NCBI RefSeq assembly: GCF_018128965.1
Contig: NZ_JAAEDH010000017.1
Location: 47,483 to 111,482, forward strand
DNA from: Plastoroseomonas arctica
GTDB taxonomy: Bacteria; Pseudomonadota; Alphaproteobacteria; Acetobacterales; Acetobacteraceae
Direction: 5' to 3'
Length of the DNA stretch: 64,000 bases
In this document: piece by piece, positions 9,311 through 18,446 of the stretch
Layout: every line of letters starts with the position of its first letter
Numbering within the stretch: position 1 is the stretch's first letter
The notes under the pieces: generated by a model
The model's input: the letters and a program-made list of their open reading frames with translations, nothing else
Database searches by the model: none
What the model was told of the DNA's origin: nothing
Made by a program: the position numbers and the translations under genes

Positions 9311-9952
9311 ATGTCCATCTTCCGCAGCCGCCGCGACGACACACCCGGTGCCGCAGCCAATGAACCCGCGCCCGCACCCGCGACCGTGCCGGCGAACCGC
9401 GATCAGGACCTCACCATGCCGCCGTTCCGACCAGCCGCGTCCGCCCCGGTGGCATCGCTGCGCCCCGCCGCACCGGTGATGCCGGCGGCCCCGCCCGCGC
9501 GCGGCACCATCCCCGGCGCGCCCGCCCCGGCACCGCGGGGCCCGGCGGGCGCCGAAGCGGGTGAGCGCCGCACCCTCATCGTCGGCAAGGGCATCAGCCT
9601 GCAGGGCACCGTCGCCGATGCCGAGCGCCTGGTCGTCGAGGGCACGGTCGAGAGCCAGATGATCCAGGCCCAGCAGCTCTATGTCAGCCATTCGGGCGTG
9701 TTCAAGGGCGAGGTCCAGGTCGAGGAGGCCGAGATCGCCGGAGTGTTCGACGGCACCATCACCGCCAATGGCAGCCTCACCATCCGCGCCACAGGCAAGG
9801 TGCTGGGTGTTGCGCGCACGAAGCGGCTGTCGGTGGAGGAGGGCGGCCAGCTCTCCGGCCGTATGGAGATGCTGACCGACGGGCCGCAGCCGCGCCCGAG
9901 CTTCCCCGCCGCGGCGCCGGTCCTGGCGACCCGCGACGGCGGCGAGAGCTGA
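9311..9952 (+). CDS. bactofilin (polymer-forming cytoskeletal protein)
   Basis: The 213-residue protein has a Pro/Ala-rich disordered N-terminus (about 1-85), a central bactofilin beta-helix domain (about 86-185, LIVGKGISLQGTVADAERLV then FDGTITANGSLTIRATGKV) and a short Pro-rich tail. Bactofilins assemble into nucleotide-free filaments under the membrane and organise cell-wall synthesis, stalks or curvature. The start at 9311 is chosen over an in-frame upstream start at 9200 because a strong GGGGGA ribosome site sits just before it. A GC hairpin and then a lipoprotein gene follow on the same strand. Confidence 0.93.
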   Translation: MSIFRSRRDDTPGAAANEPAPAPATVPANRDQDLTMPPFRPAASAPVASLRPAAPVMPAAPPARGTIPGAPAPAPRGPAGAEAGERRTLIVGKGISLQGTVADAERLVVEGTVESQMIQAQQLYVSHSGVFKGEVQVEEAEIAGVFDGTITANGSLTIRATGKVLGVARTKRLSVEEGGQLSGRMEMLTDGPQPRPSFPAAAPVLATRDGGES

Positions 9953-9964
9953 GCGAGAGGCCAG

Positions 9965-9987
9965 CCCCGCGCGGCAGCCGCGCGGGG
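9965..9987. terminator. GC hairpin between bactofilin and lipoprotein genes
   Basis: Perfect 10-bp stem CCCCGCGCGG - CAG - CCGCGCGGGG, 13 bases after the bactofilin stop and 20 before the lipoprotein start. No T-run follows. It may reduce read-through or protect the upstream mRNA 3' end. Confidence 0.5.
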
Positions 9988-10007
9988 CCGGCCCGGATGC
10001 GCGTCTG

Positions 10008-10502
10008 ATGCCGCCCTGGTTGCGATTCGTGCCGGTGCTCGCGCTTGCCGGTTGCGCGACCGGCGAGGATCCGGGCGCTGCCATGCAGGCGGCGCTCGAC
10101 AGCAATCGCGCGAGCCTCGGGGCGATCCAGCCGCAGCCATTGCGACCGGTGCCCGCGCAGAGCGCGCCGGCCCCGGCCGCGCCGGTGACGGCGAGCGCAC
10201 CCATCGCGGCCACGACGCAGCCGACGCCTTCATCCATCGGCGGCGGCGCGCCGGATACCGCGGCCGCCCTCATCGGTGCCGATCCGGACACGGTGCTGCG
10301 CATCCTCGGCCCGCCGCGGCTGCGGCGCAGCGAGGGCACCAGCGAGATCTGGCTCTATGCCGGGCCTGACTGCCACCTGGACCTGGTGCTCTATGCCGAA
10401 GCCGAGGGCGCCCGGGTCGCCCATGCCCAGGCGCGGGCCGATGGCGCCATTCCGCGCACTGAGACGGAGTGCCTCGCCGGCATCGCCCAGCGTGGCGTCT
10501 GA
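10008..10502 (+). CDS. small outer-membrane lipoprotein, BamE/OmlA-like fold possible
   Basis: The 164-residue product begins with a lipoprotein signal ending in the lipobox LAGC (cysteine at about residue 16). A Pro/Ala linker follows to about residue 80, then a compact domain with LIGADPDTVLRILGPPRLRR, IWLYAG and CHLDLVLYAEAEG. A turn-containing LG-P motif followed by WxY and CxLxLxLY strands resembles BamE/SmpA-type domains, but I do not recognise a precise family. It lies 56 bp after the bactofilin gene on the same strand, so a shared envelope role is plausible but unproved. Confidence 0.6.
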   Translation: MPPWLRFVPVLALAGCATGEDPGAAMQAALDSNRASLGAIQPQPLRPVPAQSAPAPAAPVTASAPIAATTQPTPSSIGGGAPDTAAALIGADPDTVLRILGPPRLRRSEGTSEIWLYAGPDCHLDLVLYAEAEGARVAHAQARADGAIPRTETECLAGIAQRGV

Positions 10503-10553
10503 GCGGCGTCGCGCCGGCGGCGCGCGCGCAGTTGCGCGCAGGCGCGCGCGGGC

Positions 10554-11477
10554 ATGAGCGCCTGGCTCGATGCCTTCGTGCCCTGCTTCGGCCTGCTCGC
10601 GCTGGGGGCGCTGCTCAAGGCGCAGCTGCTGCCCGACGACCGGGTGTGGGCCGGCATGGAGAAGTTGGTTTTCTGGGTGCTGCTGCCGGGCCTGATCGTC
10701 TCGGCCCTCGCCGAGGTCGACCTCTCCCGCCTGCCGCTGGGGCCGATGGCGGCCACCATCTGGGTGGCGCTGCTCGCCGGCACCGCGATCAGCGTCGCCC
10801 TTGCGCGACTGCTCGGCCAGGGGCCGGCCGCGCTCACCTCGGTGGTGCAGGGGGGCATCCGTTTCAACAACCTGATCGGCTTCGCGATCGGCGGCGCGCT
10901 GTTCGGCACCGAGGGCCTGGCACTCGCCGCCGTCGCGACCGGGCTGATCGTGCCCTGCGTGCAGCTGATCACGGTGCTGACCTTCGCGCTGGTGATGCCG
11001 CCCGTGGGTGCCGCCCGGATCGCGCCGCTGCGAATGGCGCTGCAGGTGCTGCGCAATCCGCTGATGCTGGCTTGCATGATCGGCTTCGTCCTCGCCGCAG
11101 TCGGCGGCCTGCCGCCGGGGGTGAAGCCGATGGTGGCGGCCCTGGGGCGCGCCTCGGTCGCGCTGGGACTGCTTTGTGTCGGGGCGGCGCTGTCCGTCGC
11201 GAGCTTTTCCGACCGCCTGCCGGTGCAGGCCGCGACCGGCATCCTGAAGCTGGTGGTGATGCCGCTGCTCACCTGGACCTGCGCGATGGCCTTCGGGCTC
11301 GATGGGCTGCCGGCGCTCATCGCCATCCTGTTCATGGCGCTGCCGACGGCGGCCACCAGCTACGTGATGGCGCGCGCGATGGGTGGCGATGCGCCGCTGA
11401 TCGCCGCCATCACCACCACCGAGCATATCGCCGCACTGGTCACCCTTCCCGTCTGGCTCATGCTTCTCAGCCGGTGA
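10554..11477 (+). CDS. AEC-family transporter (auxin efflux carrier-like)
   Basis: The 307-residue protein has about ten hydrophobic segments split into two five-helix halves by a short loop near residue 155. The N-terminal half carries LVFWVLLPGLIVSALAE and GGIRFNNLIGFAIGGALFG; the C-terminal half has LCVGAALSV and FMALPTAATSYVMARAMGG, all typical of bacterial AEC carriers. Characterised members move malate, malonate or other organic acids. The 51 bp before it are almost pure GC and form a long hairpin. A TTT receptor follows 38 bp downstream, so a joint organic-acid role is possible. Confidence 0.85.
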   Translation: MSAWLDAFVPCFGLLALGALLKAQLLPDDRVWAGMEKLVFWVLLPGLIVSALAEVDLSRLPLGPMAATIWVALLAGTAISVALARLLGQGPAALTSVVQGGIRFNNLIGFAIGGALFGTEGLALAAVATGLIVPCVQLITVLTFALVMPPVGAARIAPLRMALQVLRNPLMLACMIGFVLAAVGGLPPGVKPMVAALGRASVALGLLCVGAALSVASFSDRLPVQAATGILKLVVMPLLTWTCAMAFGLDGLPALIAILFMALPTAATSYVMARAMGGDAPLIAAITTTEHIAALVTLPVWLMLLSR

Positions 11478-11515
11478 CCGCGCAGCCAGACTGCGCGGGT
11501 GGCGAGGAGGTGGCG

Positions 11516-12478
11516 ATGGTTGGACGGCGCGGCGCACTGGCGGGGATCGCAGGCCTCGCATCCGGCGGCGCCCGGGCGCAGGGCTTTCCGGAACGGCCGC
11601 TGCGCTGGCTGGTCGGCTACCCGCCGGGCGGCGCCTCGGATGTCTTCGCACGGCTGATCGCGGGGGAGATGGGGCCGCGCCTCGGGCAGCCGGTGGTGGT
11701 GGAGAACCGCCCCGGCGGCGGCGCCGTGCTCGCGAGCGAACTCGCCGCGCGCGCTGCACCCGATGGGCACACGCTGCTGCATGTGGACAATGGCATGCTG
11801 GTGGCCAACCCCGCGCTGTATGCTCGCCTGCCCTATGACCCTGACCGCGAATTGTCGGGCGTGGGCTTCATCGGTCGCTTCCCGTTGTTCATCGTGGTGC
11901 GGCCCGACAGTGCGGTTGCGGATTTCGCCGGGCTGCTCGCCGCGGCAAGGCTGCGCCCGCCCAATTACGGCACGCCGGGCATCGCCTCCCCGCACCACCT
12001 GGCGATGGAGATGGTCAAGCGGCGCAGCGGGCTCTCGGCCGAGCACGTGCCCTATCGCGGCGGGCCGGCCGCCATGCTGGACCTGCTGGCGGGCGCGCTG
12101 GATTGCGTGGTGATCGATTGCGCGACCGGGCTGCCCTTCATCCGCGACGGCCGGGTGCGTGCGCTCGCGGTGCTGAGCGAGTCGCCCTCGGCGCAGGCGC
12201 CCGGCGTGCCGACGCTGCGCTCGCTCGGTCTTGCCGATGCCATCGCCTATGGCTGGCAGGGGATGAGCGTGCCGACCGGCACGCCGCCGACGGCGATCGC
12301 GCGCTTGCACGCGGTGCTCGGCGCCGCGGTCGGCAGCGATGCGGTGGCGCGGCGCATGGATGATCTCGGCATTGAGCGCGCGGTCATGTCGCCGCCGGAA
12401 TTCCAGGACTTCGTGGCGGGCGAGGCCGCGACCTGGCGACCGCTGATCCGCGCACTGGGCATCCGGATCGATGGCTGA
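11516..12478 (+). CDS. Bug/TctC-type tripartite tricarboxylate transporter receptor
   Basis: The 320-residue periplasmic binding protein starts at ATG 11516 behind GAGGAGGTG and has an N-terminal signal ending near GARA-QGFPERP. The family hallmarks are present: [38 protein letters not shown], and VPYRGGPAAMLDLLAG. Bug proteins bind carboxylates or aromatic acids and deliver them to TctA/TctB. No TctA or TctB gene is in the window, so it is an orphan receptor. The same reading frame extends upstream through the AEC gene, but that extension is a shadow. The neighbouring AEC gene also suggests organic acids. Confidence 0.9.
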   Translation: MVGRRGALAGIAGLASGGARAQGFPERPLRWLVGYPPGGASDVFARLIAGEMGPRLGQPVVVENRPGGGAVLASELAARAAPDGHTLLHVDNGMLVANPALYARLPYDPDRELSGVGFIGRFPLFIVVRPDSAVADFAGLLAAARLRPPNYGTPGIASPHHLAMEMVKRRSGLSAEHVPYRGGPAAMLDLLAGALDCVVIDCATGLPFIRDGRVRALAVLSESPSAQAPGVPTLRSLGLADAIAYGWQGMSVPTGTPPTAIARLHAVLGAAVGSDAVARRMDDLGIERAVMSPPEFQDFVAGEAATWRPLIRALGIRIDG

Positions 12479-12600
12479 GACACAGCGGCCGTACCAGGCG
12501 ACCCGAAGATCACGGTTTCGCGCCAGTTTTGTCAATCGCATTGCCGTGGCGCGTGCCGACGCCCACTGATCCCCCGGTCGCATCCGGGAGAGCCTTCATC

Positions 12601-12879
12601 ATGCTGCGCGCCATCCTCATCGCCTGCCTCCTCGTCGCCGCGCCGGTCCTGGCGCAGGAACGCGTCGAGCCCGTGCCATCGTCACCCTCGGCAACGGAGC
12701 GCGCCGCCGCCCGCACCGGGGGCGGCATCGACCGCACGGCGCGACGCACTGGCAATGCGCTGGGTCGCGCGACGAACCGCACCGGCGCAGCCCTCGGTCG
12801 CGCGGGGCGCTGGACCGGGACGCGGCTGAACCGCGCGGCGCGCCGCACCGAGGCGCGCGTCGGCAGCGCGAACCGCTAG
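12601..12879 (+). CDS. small secreted protein with Arg/Thr/Gly-rich repeats
   Basis: The 92-residue product has a clear Sec signal peptide (MLRAILIACLLVAAPVLA-QE) and a mature part of about 73 residues. This is built from degenerate units of roughly 11 residues centred on RTGxALGRA (RTGNALGRATN, RTGAALGRAGR, WTGTRLNRAAR). It is strongly basic and low in complexity. I recognise no family. An upstream in-frame start at 12529 would disrupt the signal peptide; ATG 12601 has GGGAGAG just before it. A periplasmic nucleic-acid- or wall-binding role would be a guess. Confidence 0.6.
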   Translation: MLRAILIACLLVAAPVLAQERVEPVPSSPSATERAAARTGGGIDRTARRTGNALGRATNRTGAALGRAGRWTGTRLNRAARRTEARVGSANR

Positions 12880-12900
12880 GGCCGCACCGATCCCGAACCG

Positions 12901-13317
12901 CTACAGGTGACGGATCGGCAGTCCGACTGCTTCGGCCACCAGGGTGCGGTGGCAATGCGCAGGGTCGGCTTCGAGGCACAGCAGGCACACCCGCTCGGCC
13001 CGCGCCCGCGCACCGAGCCGCGCCAGCGCATCCTGCTGTTCGGCGCCGCGCAGATGGACCGCGAAGATCTCCCGCATCACCGCCGGGCGGCCGGCACGCA
13101 CCGCGGCGCGACCCTCGGCGGGGGTACCGAGCAGCTTCTCGTGCACATAGGTGATCCCCGCCCCGGCCAGCGCCTCCGAGAGCGCGCGCTTGGCGAAGCC
13201 CGGCTTGCGGCTATTGGCCAGCGCGCGGACATCGACGAGCGTCTGCACCCCCGCCCCCCGCAGCGCGCCGATCAGCCCGGCGGGCGTGGTGTTCTCATAG
13301 CCGATGGTGTGGATCAC
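12901..13317 (-). CDS. DUF488 family protein
   Basis: The 138-residue protein has the DUF488 motifs: HTIGYEN at the start, LVDVRALANSRKPGF, a central MREIFAVHL and the C-terminal CLEADPAHCHR. The family has a conserved Cys/His/Arg set but no settled function. The start is the GTG at 13317, which overlaps the maeB stop in a GTGA tetranucleotide and so is likely translationally coupled to it. An ATG further upstream at 13347 would lie inside maeB and add residues not in the family. Confidence 0.85.
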   Translation of the reverse strand: MIHTIGYENTTPAGLIGALRGAGVQTLVDVRALANSRKPGFAKRALSEALAGAGITYVHEKLLGTPAEGRAAVRAGRPAVMREIFAVHLRGAEQQDALARLGARARAERVCLLCLEADPAHCHRTLVAEAVGLPIRHL

Positions 13318-15614
13318 CGCGCAATGGCGGCGTGCGCGGCAAGGCACGCGACATCGAGCACCTGGTTCACGCCGGCCTGCATCGGCACGATCTGCGCCGG
13401 GCGCGAGAGACCCAGCAGAAGCGGGCCGATCACTGTCGCACTCGTCAGCTGCGGGATGGCGCGGGTGAGGATATGCGCCGCGTAAAGTCCCGGCATGATC
13501 AGCACATTGGCCGGGCCGGTCAGGCGGCAGAAGGGATACAGCGTCTCGCGCAGCGTCGGGTTCAGCGCCACGTCGGCGGCCATCTCGCCATCATGCTCGA
13601 AATCCACGCCGGTCTTGTCGAGCAGCTTCACGGCGTCGCGCACGCTGCCCGGGATCACGCCCTTCGGGTCTCCAAAGGTCGAGAAGGAGAGGAACGCGAC
13701 CCGCGGGTGCAGGCCCAGCCGGCGCGCGGCGACGGCCGATTGCCGCGCGATCTCCGCGAGCGTAGCCGCATCGGGGCGTTCATGAATGGCGGTGTCCGCC
13801 ACCAGCACCGTGCCCGAGCGGCGCGTGACGATCAGCGACAGGCCGAACAGCACGCTGCGCGGCAAGGGGTCGATCGCCATGGTGATGCCCTCCAGCGCGG
13901 CCGAGTAGCTGCGGGTGGAGCCCGTGACCATCGCATCCGCGTCGCCGGCGGCGACCATGCAGGCGGCGAAGACGTTGCGGTCCTGGTTCACCAGGCGCTG
14001 GCAGTCACGCATCAGGAACCCGTCGCGCTGGCGCTTGGCATAGAGCGCCTCGGCGTAGCGGATGTTGGAGGTGGACAGCCGCGCATTATGGATCTCGATG
14101 CCGTCCGGCAGCGGGATGCCGAGCGTGGCGGCCACCGCATGGACGCGGTCCTCGCGCCCGATCAGCACGGGCGTGCCGTAGCCCGCGTGGCGGAAGGCGA
14201 TGGCGGCGCGGATGGTCTTTTCCTCCTCGCCCTCGGCGAAGACCACGCGCTTGGGATTGGCGCGCACGGCTTCGGCGATGGCTTCCAGCGCGCTCGCCGT
14301 GGCGTCCAGCCGCCCGGCAAGGTCGCGGGCATAGCGCGCGAGGTCGGGGATGGGCTTGCGCGCGACGCCGGACTCCATCGCGGCCTTGGCGACGGCGGGC
14401 GAGACGCGCGCGATCAGGCGCGGGTCGAAGGCATTGGGGATGATGTATTCCGGCCCGAAGCGCAGCGCGCGCCCGGCACCCGCACCGGCCACCTCCTCGG
14501 GCACGTCCTCGCGCGCGAGAAGCGCCAGCGCATTGGCCGCGGCGATCTTCATCGCCTCGTTGATGGTCGATGCCCGCACGTCCAGCGCACCGCGGAAGAT
14601 GAAGGGGAAGCCCAGGACGTTGTTGACCTGGTTGGGATAGTCCGAGCGGCCCGTCGCGATGATGCAATCGGGGCGCGCGGCCTTGGCCTCGTCGGGCGTG
14701 ATCTCCGGGTCCGGATTGGCCATCGCGAAGATGATGGGCGCGGGGGCCATCGCGCGCACCATGTCCTGCGTCACCGCGCCTTTCGCGGACAGACCAAAAA
14801 AGCAATCCGCCCCTTCCAGCGCCTGGGTCAGCGTGCGGGCGTTGGTGTCCACCGCATGGGCGGATTTCCACTGGTTCATGCCCTCGGTGCGGCCGCGATA
14901 GACCACGCCCTTGGTGTCGCACATGATGACGTTCTCGGGCCGCATGCCCATCGCCTTGAGCAGTTCGGCACAGGCGACCGCGGCGGCACCGGCGCCATTG
15001 ATGACCAGGCGCGTCTTCTTCAGATCCCGCCCTGTGAGGTGGGCAGCGTTGATGAGGCCCGCGGCGGCGACGATGGCGGTGCCGTGCTGGTCGTCATGGA
15101 AGACCGGAATGTCGAGCAGCTCGCGCAGCCGCTGCTCGATGATGAAGCATTCCGGCGCCTTGATGTCCTCCAGGTTGATCCCCCCGAAGGAGGGCCCGAG
15201 GTAACGCACGCAGTTCACGAAGGCGTCCACATCCTCGGTGTCCAGGCACAGATCGATGCCGTCGACATCGGCGAAGCGCTTGAACAGCGCGACCTTGCCC
15301 TCCATCACCGGCTTCGATGCCAGCGCGCCAAGATTGCCGAGGCCGAGTACCGCCGTGCCGTTCGAGATGACGGCCACGAAATTGCCCTTGGACGTGTAGT
15401 CATAGGCGAGCGCGGGATCGCGGGCGATGTGCAGGCAGGGCTCGGCCACACCTGGCGAGTAGGCGAGGCTGAGGTCGCGCGCGGTGACCAGTGGCTTGGT
15501 CAGGCGTATCTCCAGCTTGCCGGGGCGACCCTCGGCGTGCATCGCCAGGGCTTCCTCGCCGGTGACGCGCGCGGTGCGGCTGTCAGGGGTGGGCAGGATC
15601 TTGGTGTCGTCCAT
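13314..15614 (-). CDS. maeB: NADP-dependent malic enzyme, MaeB type, with C-terminal phosphotransacetylase domain
   Basis: The 766-residue product has the full MaeB layout. Residues about 1-420 form the malic enzyme part, with [11 protein letters not shown], metal-site DDQHGTA and nucleotide fold [17 protein letters not shown]. Residues about 440-766 form a PTA-like domain. The enzyme decarboxylates malate to pyruvate with NADP; the PTA domain is thought to be regulatory (acetyl-CoA sensing) rather than catalytic. The frame is open far upstream on this strand, antisense to mutS, but ATG 15614 gives the known length. It is divergent from mutS across 93 bp and coupled to the DUF488 gene by GTGA. 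Confidence 0.96.
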   Translation of the reverse strand: MDDTKILPTPDSRTARVTGEEALAMHAEGRPGKLEIRLTKPLVTARDLSLAYSPGVAEPCLHIARDPALAYDYTSKGNFVAVISNGTAVLGLGNLGALASKPVMEGKVALFKRFADVDGIDLCLDTEDVDAFVNCVRYLGPSFGGINLEDIKAPECFIIEQRLRELLDIPVFHDDQHGTAIVAAAGLINAAHLTGRDLKKTRLVINGAGAAAVACAELLKAMGMRPENVIMCDTKGVVYRGRTEGMNQWKSAHAVDTNARTLTQALEGADCFFGLSAKGAVTQDMVRAMAPAPIIFAMANPDPEITPDEAKAARPDCIIATGRSDYPNQVNNVLGFPFIFRGALDVRASTINEAMKIAAANALALLAREDVPEEVAGAGAGRALRFGPEYIIPNAFDPRLIARVSPAVAKAAMESGVARKPIPDLARYARDLAGRLDATASALEAIAEAVRANPKRVVFAEGEEEKTIRAAIAFRHAGYGTPVLIGREDRVHAVAATLGIPLPDGIEIHNARLSTSNIRYAEALYAKRQRDGFLMRDCQRLVNQDRNVFAACMVAAGDADAMVTGSTRSYSAALEGITMAIDPLPRSVLFGLSLIVTRRSGTVLVADTAIHERPDAATLAEIARQSAVAARRLGLHPRVAFLSFSTFGDPKGVIPGSVRDAVKLLDKTGVDFEHDGEMAADVALNPTLRETLYPFCRLTGPANVLIMPGLYAAHILTRAIPQLTSATVIGPLLLGLSRPAQIVPMQAGVNQVLDVACLAAHAAIAR

Positions 15615-15707
15615 GATTTTGGCGCGCTCCCCGGCGGCAGATCGTATGAACGCCGATGATGGGCTGCGCGGCGAGCGTGCGCCACTCCCTCGCTTCGCAA
15701 CTGCGGC

Positions 15708-18446
15708 ATGAGGCTGTATCCGTGGATGATGGAGCCGCAATCCCCGCGCGCCGAGGGCGCCCACGTCCCGCGCGCCGAGGGCGCGACCCCCGCCATGGCG
15801 CAGTGGTTCGCGATCAAGGCCGTGCATCCGGACGCGCTGCTGTTCTTCCGCATGGGCGACTTCTTCGAGATGTTCTTCGGCGATGCCGAGGCCGCCTCCG
15901 CCGCCATCGACATCGCGCTCACCTATCGCGGCGAGCATCGCGGAGCCCCGATCCCCATGTGCGGCGTGCCCGCCCATGCGCATGAAAGCTACCTGGCGCG
16001 GCTGATCCGGCGCGGCTTCCGCGTCGCCATCTGCGAACAGATGGAGACGCCCGAGGAGGCCAAGGCCCGCCGCGCGCCAACCATCCGCCGCGAGGTGGTG
16101 CGGATCGTCACCCCCGGCACCGTCACGGAAGAATCGCTGCTCGAGGCCGGACGGCCGGCCTGGCTGCTCGCCCTCGCCGATGACGGTGCGCGCATCGGGG
16201 CCGCCTGGCTCGACGTGTCGACCGGCGCCTTCCTCACCGAGGCGCTGCCCCGCGCCGGACTCGCCGCGCTGCTGGCGCGCATCGAGCCGGCCGAGATCAT
16301 CGTCCCCGAGGCGCTGACCGATGATGCGGCGCTGGCGCCGTTCCGCGCGCTGGTCGCCGTCGCGGTGCCGGCCGCCGACCCGGTGGCGCGGGTCGCGGAT
16401 GCATTCGAGGTCGCGAACCTCGACGGCTTCGGCACCTTCGCCGCACCCGAGATCGCGGCCGCCGCCCTCGCGCTCGACTATGTCCGCGCGACCCAGGCGG
16501 GGGTGCTGCCGCGCCTGTCGCCGCCGGCGCCGCAGGGCGGGCGGGGCTTGCTCCAGATGGATGCCGCGACGCGCCGCAGCCTGGAGATCCTGCGCGGCGA
16601 GCGCAGCGCGCGCGACAGTCTGCTCGGCGCGGTCGACCGCACCGTGACCGCCGCCGGCGCGCGGGAGCTGGCGACGCGGCTCGCAGCACCACTGGCCGAG
16701 GCCGCGCCCATCATCACGCGGCAGGATTGCGTGGCCTTCCTCCACCAGGCGGGCGAGCTGCGCGTAGCCTTGCGAACAGCGCTGAAAGGTGCGCCGGACA
16801 TGGCGCGCGCGCTGGGACGGCTCTCGCTGGATCGCTTCGCGCCGCGCGACCTCGCCGCCATCCGCGACGGATTCGACCGCGCCGGACGCATGGCCGAGGC
16901 GCTGGTGAACGCCGTCGGCATGCCCCCGCTGCCGCCCCTGCTGCGCGCCGCCGCCACGTCGCTCGCCGAGCCCGGCCCGCAGCCCGAACTCGCGCGCGCG
17001 CTGGCCGAGACCCTGCCGGCGCGGCTGGAAGATGGCGGCCTCATCGCACCGGGCTATGACGGCGAATTCGACGCGCTGCGGCGCCTGCGCGACGATGCCC
17101 GCGGGGCGATCGCGGCGATGCAGATGGACCTCGCGCGCGCCTGGGGCATCGCAAGCCTGAAGATCAAACACCACCAGCAGTTCGGCTACCTGGCCGAGGC
17201 GCCGCTGGTCGCCGGCGAGGCGCTGCTGCGTAACGCCCCCAGTGGCGAACACGCGCCCATCCATCGCCAGACCATGGCGAGTGCGATGCGCTTCACCTGC
17301 ACCGCACTCGCCGATCTCGACCGCAAGCTGTCCGAAGCGGGGGAGCGCGCGAAGCAGCGCGAGCGCGCCATCGCCCAGCACCTGCGCCGTCTCTGCCTCG
17401 ATGCCGGGGCGCTGATCGCCGCCGCGGCGGACGCCATGGCCGAATGCGACGTGCACGCTGCCGCCGCCGAGATCGCCGTTGCGGGCGGATGGTGCCGGCC
17501 GGAGCTGACGCAGCGCACGGAATTCGCAGTGACCGCCGCGCGCCATCCGGTGGTGGAGGCCGCCCTCGCCCGCGCGCGCGGGCCGGCCTTCGTGCCCAAT
17601 GACGGCGATCTGTCCGCAGGGCGCCGCCTTTGCCTGCTCACCGGCCCGAACATGGCAGGCAAATCCACCTATCTGCGGCAGAACGCGCTGCTGGTGGTGC
17701 TCGCGCAGGCCGGGTTCTTCGTGCCCGCCGCCTCGGCCACGCTCGGCATCGTGGACCGGATCTTCTCCCGCGTCGGCGCCTCGGACGACCTTGCCGGCGG
17801 CCGTTCCACCTTCATGGTCGAGATGGCCGAGACGGCGGCCATCCTCAACCAGGCGACGGATCGCTCGCTCGTCGTGCTCGACGAGGTCGGACGTGGCACC
17901 GCCACCTGGGATGGCCTGGCCATCGCCTGGAGCGTACTCGAGGCGCTGCATGACCGCATCCGCTGCCGCGCGATCTTCGCGACGCACTTCCACGAGCTGA
18001 CCGCGCTCGCCGGCAAGCTGCCGGAACTGACACTGGCGACCATGCAGGTTCGCGAATGGCGCGGCAGCGTGGTGTTCCTGCACTCCGTGGGGCCGGGTGC
18101 CGCCGAGAAAAGCTGGGGCCTGCACGTCGCTCGCCTCGCCGGCGTGCCGCGCGGCGTGGTGCTGCGCGCCGAGGCGGTGCTGCGCGCGCTGGAACAGCGG
18201 GCGCGCGGGCTCGATCCGCTATCCGATGAACTGCCGCTGTTCGCCCGTCTCGCTTCGCCGCAGTCCCAGGGGGGGCCGCAACCCCAGGGTGCGGAGCCAC
18301 CGGCCCTTGTTGCGCTCAGGGCGCTCGATCCCGATACGATGTCCCCGCGGGAGGCCCAGGAAGCACTCTATCGCTTGAAATCGCTTGCCGAGAGCACCGC
18401 AGCCCTTGGCCCCGCTGTGGATGACACGATAGTGTCGCGTGAATGA
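15708..18446 (+). CDS. mutS: DNA mismatch repair protein MutS
   Basis: The 912-residue protein is a full-length MutS. The mismatch-reading Phe-x-Glu lies in GDFFEMFF (about residue 50). The ATPase has Walker A TGPNMAGKSTYLRQ (about 645-660), Walker B LVVLDEVGRGTATWDG (about 722) and FATHFHEL. It recognises mismatches and recruits MutL. The start is taken at ATG 15708; a later in-frame ATG at 15795 (MAQWFAIK) would match many homologues more tightly. The 3' end overlaps glnD by ATGA. Confidence 0.97.
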   Translation: MRLYPWMMEPQSPRAEGAHVPRAEGATPAMAQWFAIKAVHPDALLFFRMGDFFEMFFGDAEAASAAIDIALTYRGEHRGAPIPMCGVPAHAHESYLARLIRRGFRVAICEQMETPEEAKARRAPTIRREVVRIVTPGTVTEESLLEAGRPAWLLALADDGARIGAAWLDVSTGAFLTEALPRAGLAALLARIEPAEIIVPEALTDDAALAPFRALVAVAVPAADPVARVADAFEVANLDGFGTFAAPEIAAAALALDYVRATQAGVLPRLSPPAPQGGRGLLQMDAATRRSLEILRGERSARDSLLGAVDRTVTAAGARELATRLAAPLAEAAPIITRQDCVAFLHQAGELRVALRTALKGAPDMARALGRLSLDRFAPRDLAAIRDGFDRAGRMAEALVNAVGMPPLPPLLRAAATSLAEPGPQPELARALAETLPARLEDGGLIAPGYDGEFDALRRLRDDARGAIAAMQMDLARAWGIASLKIKHHQQFGYLAEAPLVAGEALLRNAPSGEHAPIHRQTMASAMRFTCTALADLDRKLSEAGERAKQRERAIAQHLRRLCLDAGALIAAAADAMAECDVHAAAAEIAVAGGWCRPELTQRTEFAVTAARHPVVEAALARARGPAFVPNDGDLSAGRRLCLLTGPNMAGKSTYLRQNALLVVLAQAGFFVPAASATLGIVDRIFSRVGASDDLAGGRSTFMVEMAETAAILNQATDRSLVVLDEVGRGTATWDGLAIAWSVLEALHDRIRCRAIFATHFHELTALAGKLPELTLATMQVREWRGSVVFLHSVGPGAAEKSWGLHVARLAGVPRGVVLRAEAVLRALEQRARGLDPLSDELPLFARLASPQSQGGPQPQGAEPPALVALRALDPDTMSPREAQEALYRLKSLAESTAALGPAVDDTIVSRE

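Noticed and set aside
10230..11759. Minus-strand frame of 509 codons opposite the lipoprotein and AEC genes
   Set aside because: Composition (Arg, His, Gln, Asp) is that of antisense to hydrophobic membrane genes; no start signal or family match.
15615..18125. Minus-strand frame extending maeB upstream by over 800 codons across mutS
   Set aside because: Antisense to a well-supported mutS. MaeB proteins have the length given by ATG 15614, and the extension is low-complexity shadow sequence.
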